Shown: one piece after another, positions 35,473 to 44,209 of the stretch | How positions within the stretch are numbered: position 1 is the first letter of the stretch | Layout: every line of letters starts with the position of its first letter | Assembly: GCA_004297765.1 (NCBI GenBank) | Contig: SCTZ01000073.1 | Location: 59,924 to 123,923, forward strand | Source of the DNA: Chloroflexota bacterium | GTDB taxonomy: Bacteria > Chloroflexota > Dehalococcoidia > FW602-bin16 | Direction: 5' to 3' | Length of the DNA: 64,000 bases | Notes under the pieces: model-generated | Databases searched by the model: none | Seen by the model: the letters and a program-made list of their open reading frames with translations, nothing else | What the model was told of the DNA's origin: nothing | Position numbers and translations under genes: made by a program

Positions 35473-36735
35473 TTAGACTTGGCGGATGAACCAGTTAGTC
35501 GCCGCGGCGACTTGCCCTGAAGCCCTGGACGGCACTTCCGTCTCACGCCGCTCGACGACATCAGCCAGGAAGTAGCCATCCCGAAGTCTGACACGAACCG
35601 CGTCAGACTCCGCGATCTGCGCCACGCTGGTGAGCATTTCGCCGGTACTCGAACGATTCACCACGGCGTAGCCGCGCATCAAGGTCAGAAGTGGGCTCAG
35701 GGCATCCAGTTGTAGACAGGCTCCCCTCCAGCGCTCACACTGAACAGCCAGGTAGCTGTCCAGGACACGGCGGAGATCCCTCGTTAGATCGTCGATCTGC
35801 TGCTTCCGTGCCTCAACGTTCGGCCGGCCGCGACGCAGCCGGCTGCGGGAGAGATCCAACCGAGCCCAGCGCGCGCTGATGGCGTTTTGCATGGCAGCCG
35901 TCATGGTCCTTCGGTAGCCGCTCAGAGCAGTCAGCAACTCTGCCTGATCAGGGACGACCATCTCGGCCGCCGCGGACGGGGTCGGTGCACGCAGATCAGC
36001 CACCAGGTCCACGATGGTGACGTCAGTCTCATGACCCACCCCCGAGACCACGGGCACTCGGCTGGCGAAGACGGCTCGGGCCACCCGCTCGTCGTTGAAG
36101 GACCATAGCTCCTCGAGGGACCCACCACCCCGAGCGATCACGATGACATCGATATCAGCCAGAGCATTCAGAGCCTGCAGCGCGGCCACGATGCGAGGCG
36201 GGGCATCGTCCCCTTGAACAGCGGTCGGAGCCAGCACAAGCTCCACCAGAGGGTAACGTCGCGCCAAGACGTTGATTATGTCATGTAGAGCAGCGCCGGT
36301 CGGAGATGTCACCACGCCTACGCGGGCGGGAAAACGGGGCAAGGGTCGTTTGCGCGCCGGGTCGAAGAGCCCTTCCTCCTCCAGGCGAGCCCGCAACTGT
36401 TCGAACTGGAGCTGCAGCAGACCGATCCCGGCTGGCTGCACTTGGTCCACGTACAGTTGGAGACCGCCGCCGGCTTCGTAGAACGAGACGCGTCCGTGGG
36501 CAACAACGGCATCGCCGTTAGCGAAGTCAACCCGCGAGAAACCGCGTCTAAAAAAGACGCAGCGTATCTGCGTATTCGCGTCTTTCAGCGTGAAGTACAG
36601 ATGGCCGGATTGGGGACGCGCCAGGTTGGAGACCTCCCCGGACACCCACACGTCGCTCAGCACGTCGTCATAGTCGAGCAGTCCGCGCAGATAGCGCGCC
36701 ACCTGAGCGACCGTGAAAATGGGCTGGCTAGGCAT
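35473..36735 (-). CDS. xseA: Exodeoxyribonuclease VII large subunit
   Basis: The 420-residue catalytic subunit degrades single-stranded DNA to oligonucleotides. It has an N-terminal OB-fold (VWVSGEVSNLARPQSGHLYFTL region, about residues 27-100) and a catalytic core with GVVTSPTGAALHDI, IVIARGGGSLEELWSFND and VVSGVGHETDVTIVD. A coiled-coil arm follows to about 340. The start overlaps the end of the biotin-carrier-like gene by 8 bp, so the two are coupled. Length and motifs are normal. Confidence 0.96.
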   Translation of the reverse strand: MPSQPIFTVAQVARYLRGLLDYDDVLSDVWVSGEVSNLARPQSGHLYFTLKDANTQIRCVFFRRGFSRVDFANGDAVVAHGRVSFYEAGGGLQLYVDQVQPAGIGLLQLQFEQLRARLEEEGLFDPARKRPLPRFPARVGVVTSPTGAALHDIINVLARRYPLVELVLAPTAVQGDDAPPRIVAALQALNALADIDVIVIARGGGSLEELWSFNDERVARAVFASRVPVVSGVGHETDVTIVDLVADLRAPTPSAAAEMVVPDQAELLTALSGYRRTMTAAMQNAISARWARLDLSRSRLRRGRPNVEARKQQIDDLTRDLRRVLDSYLAVQCERWRGACLQLDALSPLLTLMRGYAVVNRSSTGEMLTSVAQIAESDAVRVRLRDGYFLADVVERRETEVPSRASGQVAAATNWFIRQV

Positions 36736-37186
36736 GGTCCGGTCTGATAGCTACCAGCGGATCACCAAAGCCCACGGCCTGTCCATCCTCGGCCAGAATC
36801 TGCTCTACTCCGCCCGCGCGCTCGGAAAGCACCTCAACCGGCGCGGTCAAGGACTCTATCGTGGCGACCTGCTGCCCGGCACAAACGGGCTGTCCTTTCT
36901 CCACCAGAGCCGGCGCCCCGGCCGCGGAGCCTCGCCAGAACCGCCCCACCGTGGGAGCGGTGATGATGACAAGCTCCAACTCTCCCGCCGGCTTGCCGTT
37001 CTCGTGCGACTGCTCTGCCGCGGGGGCAGTTGCGCCGCCGCCCTCAGGGCGCTCGGCCTTGTGCAAAGTGAGCCTCGTGCCACCCCAGGCAGCCTCCAAC
37101 TCCACCATGGAGCTCCTTTCGAACAGCCGCATGAGTTCCCTGATTTCGCCCAGCGATGTGTCATCGGAAGTTCCGTTCTGCGCCAT
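36728..37186 (-). CDS. Biotin carboxyl carrier-like protein lacking the biotin lysine
   Basis: The 152-residue protein has the AccB layout: an N-terminal helical part (IRELMRLFERSSMVELE), a linker rich in Ala/Pro/Glu, and a C-terminal biotinyl/lipoyl fold (VITAPTVGRFWRG...). The hairpin that normally reads EAMKM is here ESLTAPVEV. Thr114 replaces the Lys, so it cannot be biotinylated at the usual site. I re-read the codons (GAG TCC TTG ACC GCG) and see no simple frameshift. The ATG has GAGGGG upstream. It sits between efp and xseA, where several bacteria have accB-accC; accC is missing here. It may be a structural or regulatory relative. Confidence 0.8.
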   Translation of the reverse strand: MAQNGTSDDTSLGEIRELMRLFERSSMVELEAAWGGTRLTLHKAERPEGGGATAPAAEQSHENGKPAGELELVIITAPTVGRFWRGSAAGAPALVEKGQPVCAGQQVATIESLTAPVEVLSERAGGVEQILAEDGQAVGFGDPLVAIRPDHA

Positions 37187-37280
37187 GACCCCTCTTTTTG
37201 GCTGAGACGTGGTTATAGTGCGAGGAGGAAGCCTCCTGGGAGCGCGGGTATCCTGCCCGCGCTCCCAGAAGACGCCCCGG

Positions 37281-37421
37281 CTAGTGTTCGACCACACTGG
37301 TTTTGTCATTCTGAGGCGCGCACGCCGAAGAATCCGCGCCCCTCGCCCCCGTGAGGTACGGATTCTTCGCGCTGCGGCGCTCAGAATGACAGATAGCGTC
37401 TTCTCTGTGGTCGAACACTAG
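37281..37421. repeat. MITE-like inverted repeat, family A (copy 3, complete)
   Basis: Perfect 16-bp ends CTAGTGTTCGACCACA and TGTGGTCGAACACTAG (37406-37421) enclose the inner pair TGTCATTCTGAG / CTCAGAATGACA and GAAGAATCCGCGCC / GGTACGGATTCTTCGCG. The whole 141-bp element could fold into one long hairpin. It is inserted between efp and the biotin-carrier-like gene. CTAG at each end may be the target duplication or part of the terminus. Confidence 0.85.
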
Positions 37422-37435
37422 TGATCACATCTCAC

Positions 37436-37999
37436 TTAGCTGATGACGCGCTCGATGTACTGTCCTGTGCGTGTGTCCACTCGGATAACGTCGCCCGTGT
37501 TGACGAAGAGGGGCACGTTGACTGTGAGGCCCGTCTCCAATTGCGCGGGTTTATTCCCGCCGGTGGCCGTATCACCCTTGAAGCCGGGATCCGTCTGAAC
37601 CACCTTGAGATCCACAGTGATAGGCAGATCGACGCCGATCGGCTCCTCGCCGTACTTAAGCAGTTGAACGACCATCTCGTCCTTCAGGTAGCTGACCGCA
37701 TCACCTAAAACGTCTTTGCCCAGGGCCGTCTGCTCGAAGTTCTCTGTATCCATGAAATGATAGAGATCACCGTCGGTATATAGGTACTGTGCCGGCCGTT
37801 GCTCCAGGCGAGCACGCGTGAACTTGTCTCCTGCCTGGAACGTCCGCTCGATGATGTGGCCGGCTCTGATGTCCTTCAAGCGCAGACGGACCTGGGCGCT
37901 GCCTCGCCCCATCTTGATATGTTGATAATCGAGCACCTGGTACAACTTGCCGTCTAGCTCTATTGTTACGCCCTTCTTCAGTTCGCCTGTTGTGATCAT
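37436..37999 (-). CDS. efp: Elongation factor P
   Basis: The 187-residue factor rescues ribosomes stalled at polyproline. It has three beta domains, with the KOW-like N-terminal region carrying the modifiable tip at YQHIKMGRGSAQVRL, where Lys or Arg at the loop apex is the usual modification site (here MGRGSAQ, so Arg). The C-terminal signature VDTRTGQYIERV is canonical. GGAGGACG lies 13 bases before the ATG. It is 214 bp downstream of pepP, a common partner. Confidence 0.97.
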   Translation of the reverse strand: MITTGELKKGVTIELDGKLYQVLDYQHIKMGRGSAQVRLRLKDIRAGHIIERTFQAGDKFTRARLEQRPAQYLYTDGDLYHFMDTENFEQTALGKDVLGDAVSYLKDEMVVQLLKYGEEPIGVDLPITVDLKVVQTDPGFKGDTATGGNKPAQLETGLTVNVPLFVNTGDVIRVDTRTGQYIERVIS

Positions 38000-38151
38000 A
38001 GAAGAATCGTTCGTCCTCCACTCTGGTGCGCTTAATGCGGGGCGACTGGGCCTAGATTCGGGTCCACGCCCCAGACCCTATCAAATAACGCGTGGGACCA
38101 TCCTCATGGTTAATGCTGTGTTACTCGTGATCTCATAGACAAGAAACCTGC

Positions 38152-38185
38152 AGATCGGTCGGATCGGACCGATCGGTCGGATCCG
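38152..38185. repeat. GATCGGTCGGATCGG palindromic cluster, family B (copy 3)
   Basis: Overlapping palindromes are built from GATCGG and CCGATC, including GGATCGGACCGATCGG. It lies in the gap between pepP and efp. Copies 1 and 2 are at 56-86 and 34288-34321. Confidence 0.75.
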
Positions 38186-38212
38186 GCGGAACAGCACCAG
38201 TCATCCAGCGTG

Positions 38213-39295
38213 CTACTTTGGCAGCGGCACAACAGGATCCTTGGTTCCTAGACTGAGCAGCCGCGATCCGCCGGTCTCCAGCACCGCCAGATCCTCTATC
38301 CTAACACCGCCCCAGCCGGGCAGGTAGATGCCCGGCTCGATCGTGAACACCATGCCTTCACTCAGCACATCGCGTGAGTCAACACGCAGACGCGGGGCCT
38401 CGTGAATCTCCAGCCCAACGCCATGGCCTAGCCCGTGTCCGAAGGACTCGCCGTAGCCCGCCTCGACGATCACTCGCCGGGCCAAGTCATCTGCAGCTTG
38501 CCCCATCATCCCGGCCCGAATCTGCCGGGCCGCGGCCTCGTTCGCCTGGAGCGTCACCGCATAGACCTTCCGAAATGTCTCGTCGGGCTCGCCCAGGCAG
38601 ATAGTGCGCGTGAAATCGCTGCAATAGCCCTGCCAACGAGCACCCATGTCGACGACGATGGGCTCTCCCGGCGCCAGAGCCCGCCCTCCGGGCTGAGCGT
38701 GCGGCAAAGCCGCGTTCGGTCCAGAGGCAACAATTGTATCAAAAGCTAGCCCGTCTGCGCCAGCCTCCCGCATGAACTTCTCTATCTCCCAGCAGAGCTG
38801 CCGCTCGGTCATACCGGGCGAGACAATGCGCCGCACATGCTCAAAGCAGAGGTCCGTTACCTCGGCGGCTTTTTGTATCAGGCTCAGCTCTCCGGGTTCC
38901 TTGACTATTCGTAGCTCTTCCACCAACCCACTGGTGGGCACAAACTCGAGCCCGCCGTCTCGAGACGCTTTCGACAACTGCTGGTACTGCAGAAACGTCA
39001 GGTGCGCGCTCTCGAACCCCACTTGCTTCACGCCAACCGTGGCCGCCAGATCCGCGAGATGCTCGGTCAGATCTCCCCGCAGACGGAACAGTTGAAAATC
39101 AGGAGCCTGCTGTGCCACCTGCTCCAGATAGCGGAAATCGACGGCCAGCAATTGCGCTTGCTTGGAGATAAGAATAAAACCCTCGCCACCGGAGAAGCCA
39201 CTCAGATAGCGGAGGTTCTCGGGCTTGCTCACCAGCAGTGCTTCCAGCGGGATCTGGCTGAGTCGCACCCGCAGGCTTTCGATGCGCTCCTTCAT
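38213..39295 (-). CDS. pepP: M24 family Xaa-Pro aminopeptidase
   Basis: The 360-residue enzyme removes N-terminal residues preceding proline. It has an N-terminal creatinase-like domain (residues 1-130) and a pita-bread metallopeptidase domain. Metal ligands are visible in VVDMGARWQGYCSDFTRTI (two Asp), GHGLGHGVGLEIHEAP (His), FTIEPGIYL (Glu) and GVRIEDLAVL (Glu). It lies 11 bp downstream of aroQ. The pepP-efp order is common in many bacteria. Confidence 0.94.
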   Translation of the reverse strand: MKERIESLRVRLSQIPLEALLVSKPENLRYLSGFSGGEGFILISKQAQLLAVDFRYLEQVAQQAPDFQLFRLRGDLTEHLADLAATVGVKQVGFESAHLTFLQYQQLSKASRDGGLEFVPTSGLVEELRIVKEPGELSLIQKAAEVTDLCFEHVRRIVSPGMTERQLCWEIEKFMREAGADGLAFDTIVASGPNAALPHAQPGGRALAPGEPIVVDMGARWQGYCSDFTRTICLGEPDETFRKVYAVTLQANEAAARQIRAGMMGQAADDLARRVIVEAGYGESFGHGLGHGVGLEIHEAPRLRVDSRDVLSEGMVFTIEPGIYLPGWGGVRIEDLAVLETGGSRLLSLGTKDPVVPLPK

Positions 39296-39306
39296 AGCAG
39301 ACCTTT

Positions 39307-39759
39307 CTAATTATGGGTTTGGCCGGTCTCCGCCACCAGTTGCGCCACCAACTCCAGGGCGCACAGATAACTACGCCAGCCGAACCCGCTGATCTGCCCG
39401 GTTACAACCGGCGCCACCACGGAGCGGTGCCGAAACTCCTCGCGGGTGTAGATGTTGGAGAGGTGCACCTCCACGATCGGCAGATGAATAGATTCGAGCG
39501 CATCACGCAGGGAAAGGCCGTAATGGGTCAGGGCTCCCGGGTTGATGATAATGCCCCGGGCGGTCGGTGCCTCCAGCTCGAGGTAATCGATCAAGGCGCC
39601 CTCGGCGTTCGATTGGAAAGACTGCACCTGCAGTCCCAGCTCGGCTCCTCGGCTCTGAAGCAGAGCATCGATCTCGGCCAGGGTACGGACGCCGTAGTGC
39701 GCGGGATCGCGCACCCCAAGGCGCCCAAGGTTCGGACCATGCAGCACCAGAATTTTCAC
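39307..39759 (-). CDS. aroQ: Type II 3-dehydroquinate dehydratase
   Basis: The 150-residue shikimate-pathway enzyme converts 3-dehydroquinate to 3-dehydroshikimate. It has HGPNLGRLGVRDPAHYG at the N-terminus (catalytic Tyr), the QSNAEGALIDYL loop, NPGALTHYGLSLRDAL, and the catalytic His region VEVHLSNIYTREEFRHRS. The usual GPNLNLLG reads GPNLGRLG. The ATG overlaps the xer stop by 4 bp (ATGA). Confidence 0.96.
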   Translation of the reverse strand: MKILVLHGPNLGRLGVRDPAHYGVRTLAEIDALLQSRGAELGLQVQSFQSNAEGALIDYLELEAPTARGIIINPGALTHYGLSLRDALESIHLPIVEVHLSNIYTREEFRHRSVVAPVVTGQISGFGWRSYLCALELVAQLVAETGQTHN

Positions 39760-40670
39760 TCCGACTCCTCTTTCTCCACGCGATGGGCGCGCGGATGGGT
39801 CCGGTCATAGATCTTGCGGGCCTGGGCCTGCGTCACATGAGTGTAGACCTGAGTCGTGGCAAGGTTCACGTGGCCCAACAGCTCCTGCACGCTGCGCAGG
39901 TCTGCGCCCCCGTCCAGCAGATGCGTGGCGAAGGTATGGCGCAAGACGTGCGGATGCACCGGCCGCGCTATCCCAGCCTTTTCAGCCGACGCGGCCACCA
40001 TGGTTTGGACGCTCCGCTGGGTCAGGCGGCCACCATTCTTGTTTAGAAACAGCGCGGTTGAAGACCGTTTCCCGAGCAGTTTGGGGCGTCCTTCCGCCAG
40101 GTAAGACTCCACCGCCGCCAGGGCCGGCTCGCCCATGATCACGATGCGCTCTTTGGTGCCCTTGCCCCAGACCCGGATCTCCCGTCTCCCCCGATCGAGG
40201 TGCGAGACGTCCACCGTAACTATCTCGCTCACGCGCAGACCGCAGGCATACAGTAGCTCGAGGATCGCACGATCCCTGAGGGACTGGGGCGAGACAGGAT
40301 CGATGCTCTGGATCAGATCGGCCACCTCGGTCTGGCTAAGAAACTCCGGCAGCCGCTTCTCCACCTTGGGCGAGGACACACCGACCAGCGGATTCGCCGC
40401 GATCAGTCCCTCTCGAACGAGAAACCGATAGAACGATCGCACCTCTGTCAGCCGTCGCGCGATGCTGCCGCGGGCATAACCGTGGTCCTTCAGCCGCGTC
40501 AGGTACTTGCGCAGAATGGCGCGATCGACGTCGGCCAGGGACGAAAGCTCCTGAGACTCCAGAAACGCGATAAAATCCCGCACCTCTTCGCCATAGTTGC
40601 GAAGGGTGTGCGCGGAGCTGTTGCGCTCCGCGCGCAGGTACAGAATGTAGCGTTCCAGGAGCTCGTACAT
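39756..40670 (-). CDS. Tyrosine recombinase XerC/XerD
   Basis: The 304-residue site-specific recombinase resolves chromosome dimers. It has an N-terminal SAM-like core-binding domain and a catalytic domain with Arg in YACGLRVSEIV, Lys in WGKGTKERIV, His-x-x-Arg in HPHVLRHTFATHL, His in LLGHVNLATTQ and Tyr in VYTHV. The ATG directly abuts the topA stop. The dprA-topA-xer arrangement marks it as a chromosomal housekeeping gene rather than an island integrase. XerC and XerD cannot be told apart with certainty. Confidence 0.94.
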   Translation of the reverse strand: MYELLERYILYLRAERNSSAHTLRNYGEEVRDFIAFLESQELSSLADVDRAILRKYLTRLKDHGYARGSIARRLTEVRSFYRFLVREGLIAANPLVGVSSPKVEKRLPEFLSQTEVADLIQSIDPVSPQSLRDRAILELLYACGLRVSEIVTVDVSHLDRGRREIRVWGKGTKERIVIMGEPALAAVESYLAEGRPKLLGKRSSTALFLNKNGGRLTQRSVQTMVAASAEKAGIARPVHPHVLRHTFATHLLDGGADLRSVQELLGHVNLATTQVYTHVTQAQARKIYDRTHPRAHRVEKEESE

Positions 40671-42818
40671 CTATGCGCTGAGCTCCACCCGCGGCGCATC
40701 GCTCAAAGGCACAACCATCCCACAGTCCGAACACTTAGCCTCGCGGCGTCCGCGGGCCGTCATCAAGCCGCCACATTGCTGGCAGCGCTGGGCCACAGGC
40801 TTGTCCCACGAGGTAAAATCACATTGCGGGTACTGGGAGCAACCGTAGAACATGCGCCGCCCCTTGGTCTTGCGCTGAACGATGTCGGCGCCGCACTTCG
40901 GACAAGACACCCCGATCTTGGTCAAGAATGGCTTGGACTTGCGGCACTCGGGAAACCCGCTGCAGGCGACGAACTTGCCATAGCGCCCGTACTTGATCAC
41001 CATAGGTCGACCGCATAGCTCGCAGTTCTCGCCGGCCGGCTCATCCGCGATCTTTCGCTCGGGCATCAGAGCAGCGGCCCGCTCGACGGCCACAGAGAAC
41101 GGATTGTAGAACTCCCTCAGCACGGGCACCCAGCTAGCTTTGCCACCCGCGATCTCGTCCAGCTCAGATTCCATGCGCGCCGTGAAGCCGGTATTGATAA
41201 TGTCCGGAAAATGCTCGGCCAGCAGATCGGTGACAACGCAGCCCAGCTCCGTCGGTCTCAGGTGACGCTCGACCTTCTCCACATAGCCGCGCTCCAAGAC
41301 CGTAGAAATAGTCGGCGCATAGGTGCTAGGGCGTCCGATGCCCTGCTCTTCGAGGGCCTTCACCAGACTTGCCTCCGTGTACCGTGGGGGCGGCGCTGTG
41401 AAATGCTGCTCCGGTAGCAGCTTGAGCAGATCCACAACCTCGCCCTTCGTCAGCAAAGGCAGCGCGATGTGACGCTCGTCCTCGGCATCCCCTTCGTCAC
41501 GCCCCTCGCTGTACAGAGCCAGGAATCCCTCGAACTTCACGGCAGAGCCAGAAGCCCTCAGCAGAAAAGCCTGACCCGAGGCGGCATCATCCGCCCGAAC
41601 GTCAACCGTCATGGTGTCGATCCGGGCCGCCTCCATCTGGCTGGCCACGAAGCGCTTCCAGATGAGCTCGTACAGCTTGAGCTGCTCGGGCGTCAGACGT
41701 CCTGCCAGGGCGGCGGGCTCACGATGGACCGAGGTAGGGCGAATGGCCTCGTGCGCCTCCTGGGCGCCCTTGCTCTTGCGCGTGAAAAAGCGCGGCGAGC
41801 CGGGGACGAAGTCGGACCCAAACCTTTCACGGATATAGCTGCGGGCCTCGCTCTGAGCCGAGGCCGCGACGTGAGTGGAATCGGTCCGCATATAGGTGAT
41901 CAATCCGACGCTCCCGCCAGTGCCAACACTCAGTCCTTCGTACAACTGCTGAGCAACGGCCATGGTGCGCTTGGCCGTAAAGCGCAGCTTGCGATAGGCT
42001 TCCTGCTGCAGCGTGCTCGTGGTGAAGGGAGCCGACGGTTGTCGCAAGGTCTCCTTCTGGCGCACGTCGGCTATGCTGTAGCCGGCATTCTGGAGGGCCG
42101 CTTCGAGCTTCCTGGCGACCGCCTCGTTGGGAATCTCGAGCTTCTCCTTCTCCCCAGAGCGCCCGACCAGCGCGGCCGTGAAGACATCGCGCTTGGTGGA
42201 CTTCTTGCCAGGGAGTGGCTGCTTTGACAGGTTTGCCTTTATGCTCCAATACTCCTGGGGCACAAACGCCTCGATCTCTCTCTCACGCTCGACGATCATT
42301 CGAACGGCCACAGACTGCACACGCCCCGCCGAGAGGCGTCCTCTGACCTTGCGCCACAGCAGCGGGCTGATCATGTAGCCTACCAGCCGATCAAGAATAC
42401 GTCGTGTCTGCTGGGCGTTGACCAATTCAGCGTTGATCTGTCGTGGCTCGGCAAAAGCCGCCTTGATGGCCTCCGGTGTGATCTCGTGGAAAACGACCCG
42501 TTGCACTTTCAGACCGTCCGCGTTGATGGCCTGAACGAGATGCCACGCGATGGCCTCCCCTTCCCGGTCAGGGTCGGTGGCGAGGTAGAGCGAGGAGGCA
42601 TCCTTCGCCGCGGCCTTCAAATCCTTGATGACGGCTTTCTTCTCCCGCGGCACCAGATACTTCGGATTGAAGTCGTGCTCCACATCAACGCCCAGTTGGC
42701 TCTTCGGCAGGTCGCGTACATGTCCGACCGAGGCCTTGATAGTATAGTTGCTGCCCAGAATGCGCCCAATCGTGCGGGCTTTAGCGGGCGATTCTACGAT
42801 TACCAGTTTCTTCGCCAT
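40671..42818 (-). CDS. topA: DNA topoisomerase I
   Basis: The 715-residue type IA enzyme relaxes negative supercoils. It has an N-terminal Toprim domain (KLVIVESPAKARTIGRIL and the acidic YLATDPDREGEAIAWH), the catalytic Tyr in GLITYMRTDSTH near residue 310, and C-terminal zinc ribbons (CELCGRP...CSGFPEC, CPKCG...CSQYPQC, CQQCGG...CSDCG). The last ribbon suggests three C4 modules. It lies 32 bp downstream of dprA and directly upstream of the Xer gene. Confidence 0.97.
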   Translation of the reverse strand: MAKKLVIVESPAKARTIGRILGSNYTIKASVGHVRDLPKSQLGVDVEHDFNPKYLVPREKKAVIKDLKAAAKDASSLYLATDPDREGEAIAWHLVQAINADGLKVQRVVFHEITPEAIKAAFAEPRQINAELVNAQQTRRILDRLVGYMISPLLWRKVRGRLSAGRVQSVAVRMIVEREREIEAFVPQEYWSIKANLSKQPLPGKKSTKRDVFTAALVGRSGEKEKLEIPNEAVARKLEAALQNAGYSIADVRQKETLRQPSAPFTTSTLQQEAYRKLRFTAKRTMAVAQQLYEGLSVGTGGSVGLITYMRTDSTHVAASAQSEARSYIRERFGSDFVPGSPRFFTRKSKGAQEAHEAIRPTSVHREPAALAGRLTPEQLKLYELIWKRFVASQMEAARIDTMTVDVRADDAASGQAFLLRASGSAVKFEGFLALYSEGRDEGDAEDERHIALPLLTKGEVVDLLKLLPEQHFTAPPPRYTEASLVKALEEQGIGRPSTYAPTISTVLERGYVEKVERHLRPTELGCVVTDLLAEHFPDIINTGFTARMESELDEIAGGKASWVPVLREFYNPFSVAVERAAALMPERKIADEPAGENCELCGRPMVIKYGRYGKFVACSGFPECRKSKPFLTKIGVSCPKCGADIVQRKTKGRRMFYGCSQYPQCDFTSWDKPVAQRCQQCGGLMTARGRREAKCSDCGMVVPLSDAPRVELSA

Positions 42819-42850
42819 CGTTCCTCACCTGACTGCACTTTCGAACGGGA

Positions 42851-43987
42851 CTACCGGGCCAAAACGTAGCTCGTTCCACCGACTTGCCGCACCATACCCT
42901 TCAACTCCATCATCGTGAGGGTGGCGCTGACACGGGCTATAGGAAGCCCCGTGGCCCTTCTGACCTCGTCTATGTGCGTGGGCTCCCCGGATAGGTGCTT
43001 CAGCAGTGCTGCCTCCACCTCGTCCGCGGGCAGTAGCTCCTTCATCTCCATCTGCTGACCAACCATCTGCAGATTGAGCTCGGACAACACGTCTTGATAG
43101 CTCGTTACGAGCTTGGCTCCCTCTTGGATCAGCTTGTTCGCACCACGAGACATGGGCGCGAAGATGCTGCCGGGAACCGCGAAAACCTCCCGGTTCTGCT
43201 CCAGCGCAAAGCGTACGGTCCAGTTCGCCCCACTGGCTTCGCCAGCCTCCACCACCACAACCCCGAGGCTCAACCCGCTGATGATCCGATTGCGGGGCGG
43301 AAAGTTGCCGGCGTCCGGCTTGGTTCCCAGCGGGTATTCGCTGACCAGAGCACCCTGGCGCATAAGCGTCTCGGCCAGTTTCCCGTTCTCGGCCGGATAG
43401 ATCACGTCCACGCCAGAGCCCAGCACCGCGATGGTGCGTCCTCCCGCCTGAACGGCGGACCGATGGGCGGCCGAGTCGATACCACGCGCCAGACCGCTCA
43501 CCACAGTCACCTTCTGGCGGGCCAGATCAGCGGCGAGTCTTTCCGCTACCTCTCGGCCGTACGGAGTTGCGCGCCGCGTGCCGACGATAGAAACGCACCA
43601 CTCGTCCTCGGCTTTCAACTGCCCCCTCACGTAGAGGACGGGTGGCGCGTCATAGATCTCCTTGAGTCGCGCCGGATAACTCTCGTCTCCGAGCGTCAGA
43701 ACCTGGACGCCAAGCCGGAGCACTTTCTCCAGCTCCTGGACCGGGCGCACCCGCCGACGCGCATCGAGCACCATGTCGACTGTGCGTTGGTCGAGCCCGG
43801 CTTCGAGCAAAGCCGGTCCGCTCGCGAACCAGGCCTCCTCCAGATCTCCAAACCTGTCCAGCAGGCGCCTCAGCTTGGCCGGTCCAACGCCCGGGATGAG
43901 ATTGAACCCCACCCAGTATTGTAGCCTGTCACTTTCCAATCGGCTCCTCCGGCGCACAAGCGCATCTGGCCGGGTGCTTTTCGACAT
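42851..43987 (-). CDS. dprA: DNA-processing protein DprA
   Basis: The 378-residue protein loads RecA on incoming single-stranded DNA during natural transformation. It has an N-terminal helix-hairpin-helix region (LIPGVGPAKLRRLLDRFG), a Rossmann-like core with VSIVGTRRATPYGREVAERLA, SGLARGIDSAAHRSAV and GSGVDVIYPAEN, and a C-terminal winged helix (THIDEVRRATGLPIARVSATL). It is the first gene of the long minus-strand run to the PHP gene. Its presence hints at competence, but other competence genes are not in the window. Confidence 0.95.
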   Translation of the reverse strand: MSKSTRPDALVRRRSRLESDRLQYWVGFNLIPGVGPAKLRRLLDRFGDLEEAWFASGPALLEAGLDQRTVDMVLDARRRVRPVQELEKVLRLGVQVLTLGDESYPARLKEIYDAPPVLYVRGQLKAEDEWCVSIVGTRRATPYGREVAERLAADLARQKVTVVSGLARGIDSAAHRSAVQAGGRTIAVLGSGVDVIYPAENGKLAETLMRQGALVSEYPLGTKPDAGNFPPRNRIISGLSLGVVVVEAGEASGANWTVRFALEQNREVFAVPGSIFAPMSRGANKLIQEGAKLVTSYQDVLSELNLQMVGQQMEMKELLPADEVEAALLKHLSGEPTHIDEVRRATGLPIARVSATLTMMELKGMVRQVGGTSYVLAR

Positions 43988-44209
43988 TGTAGCATAACCC
44001 CAAAAGTTGCAACAACGCGTCGAGCCCCCAATAGCTCTACGCTCGGCTGCTATCCTTGACGAACCACCGGACCGGCATTACAATGGTTTTCGCGGTATAT
44101 ACTAATGTTCCTGTGGTTACTCGCTGGTGTCCGCCGAACCGGCTTCCTCCCACGCGCGACGCCGCCGCGGGGATAAGCGGTCACCCAGCCAAGTACAGGG
44201 AGGTACAGC

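Noticed and set aside
39756..40670. The Xer recombinase as the integrase of the tRNA-Leu island
   Set aside because: It lies 13 kb outside the island, overlaps aroQ and abuts topA in a housekeeping run; XerC/D context explains it better.
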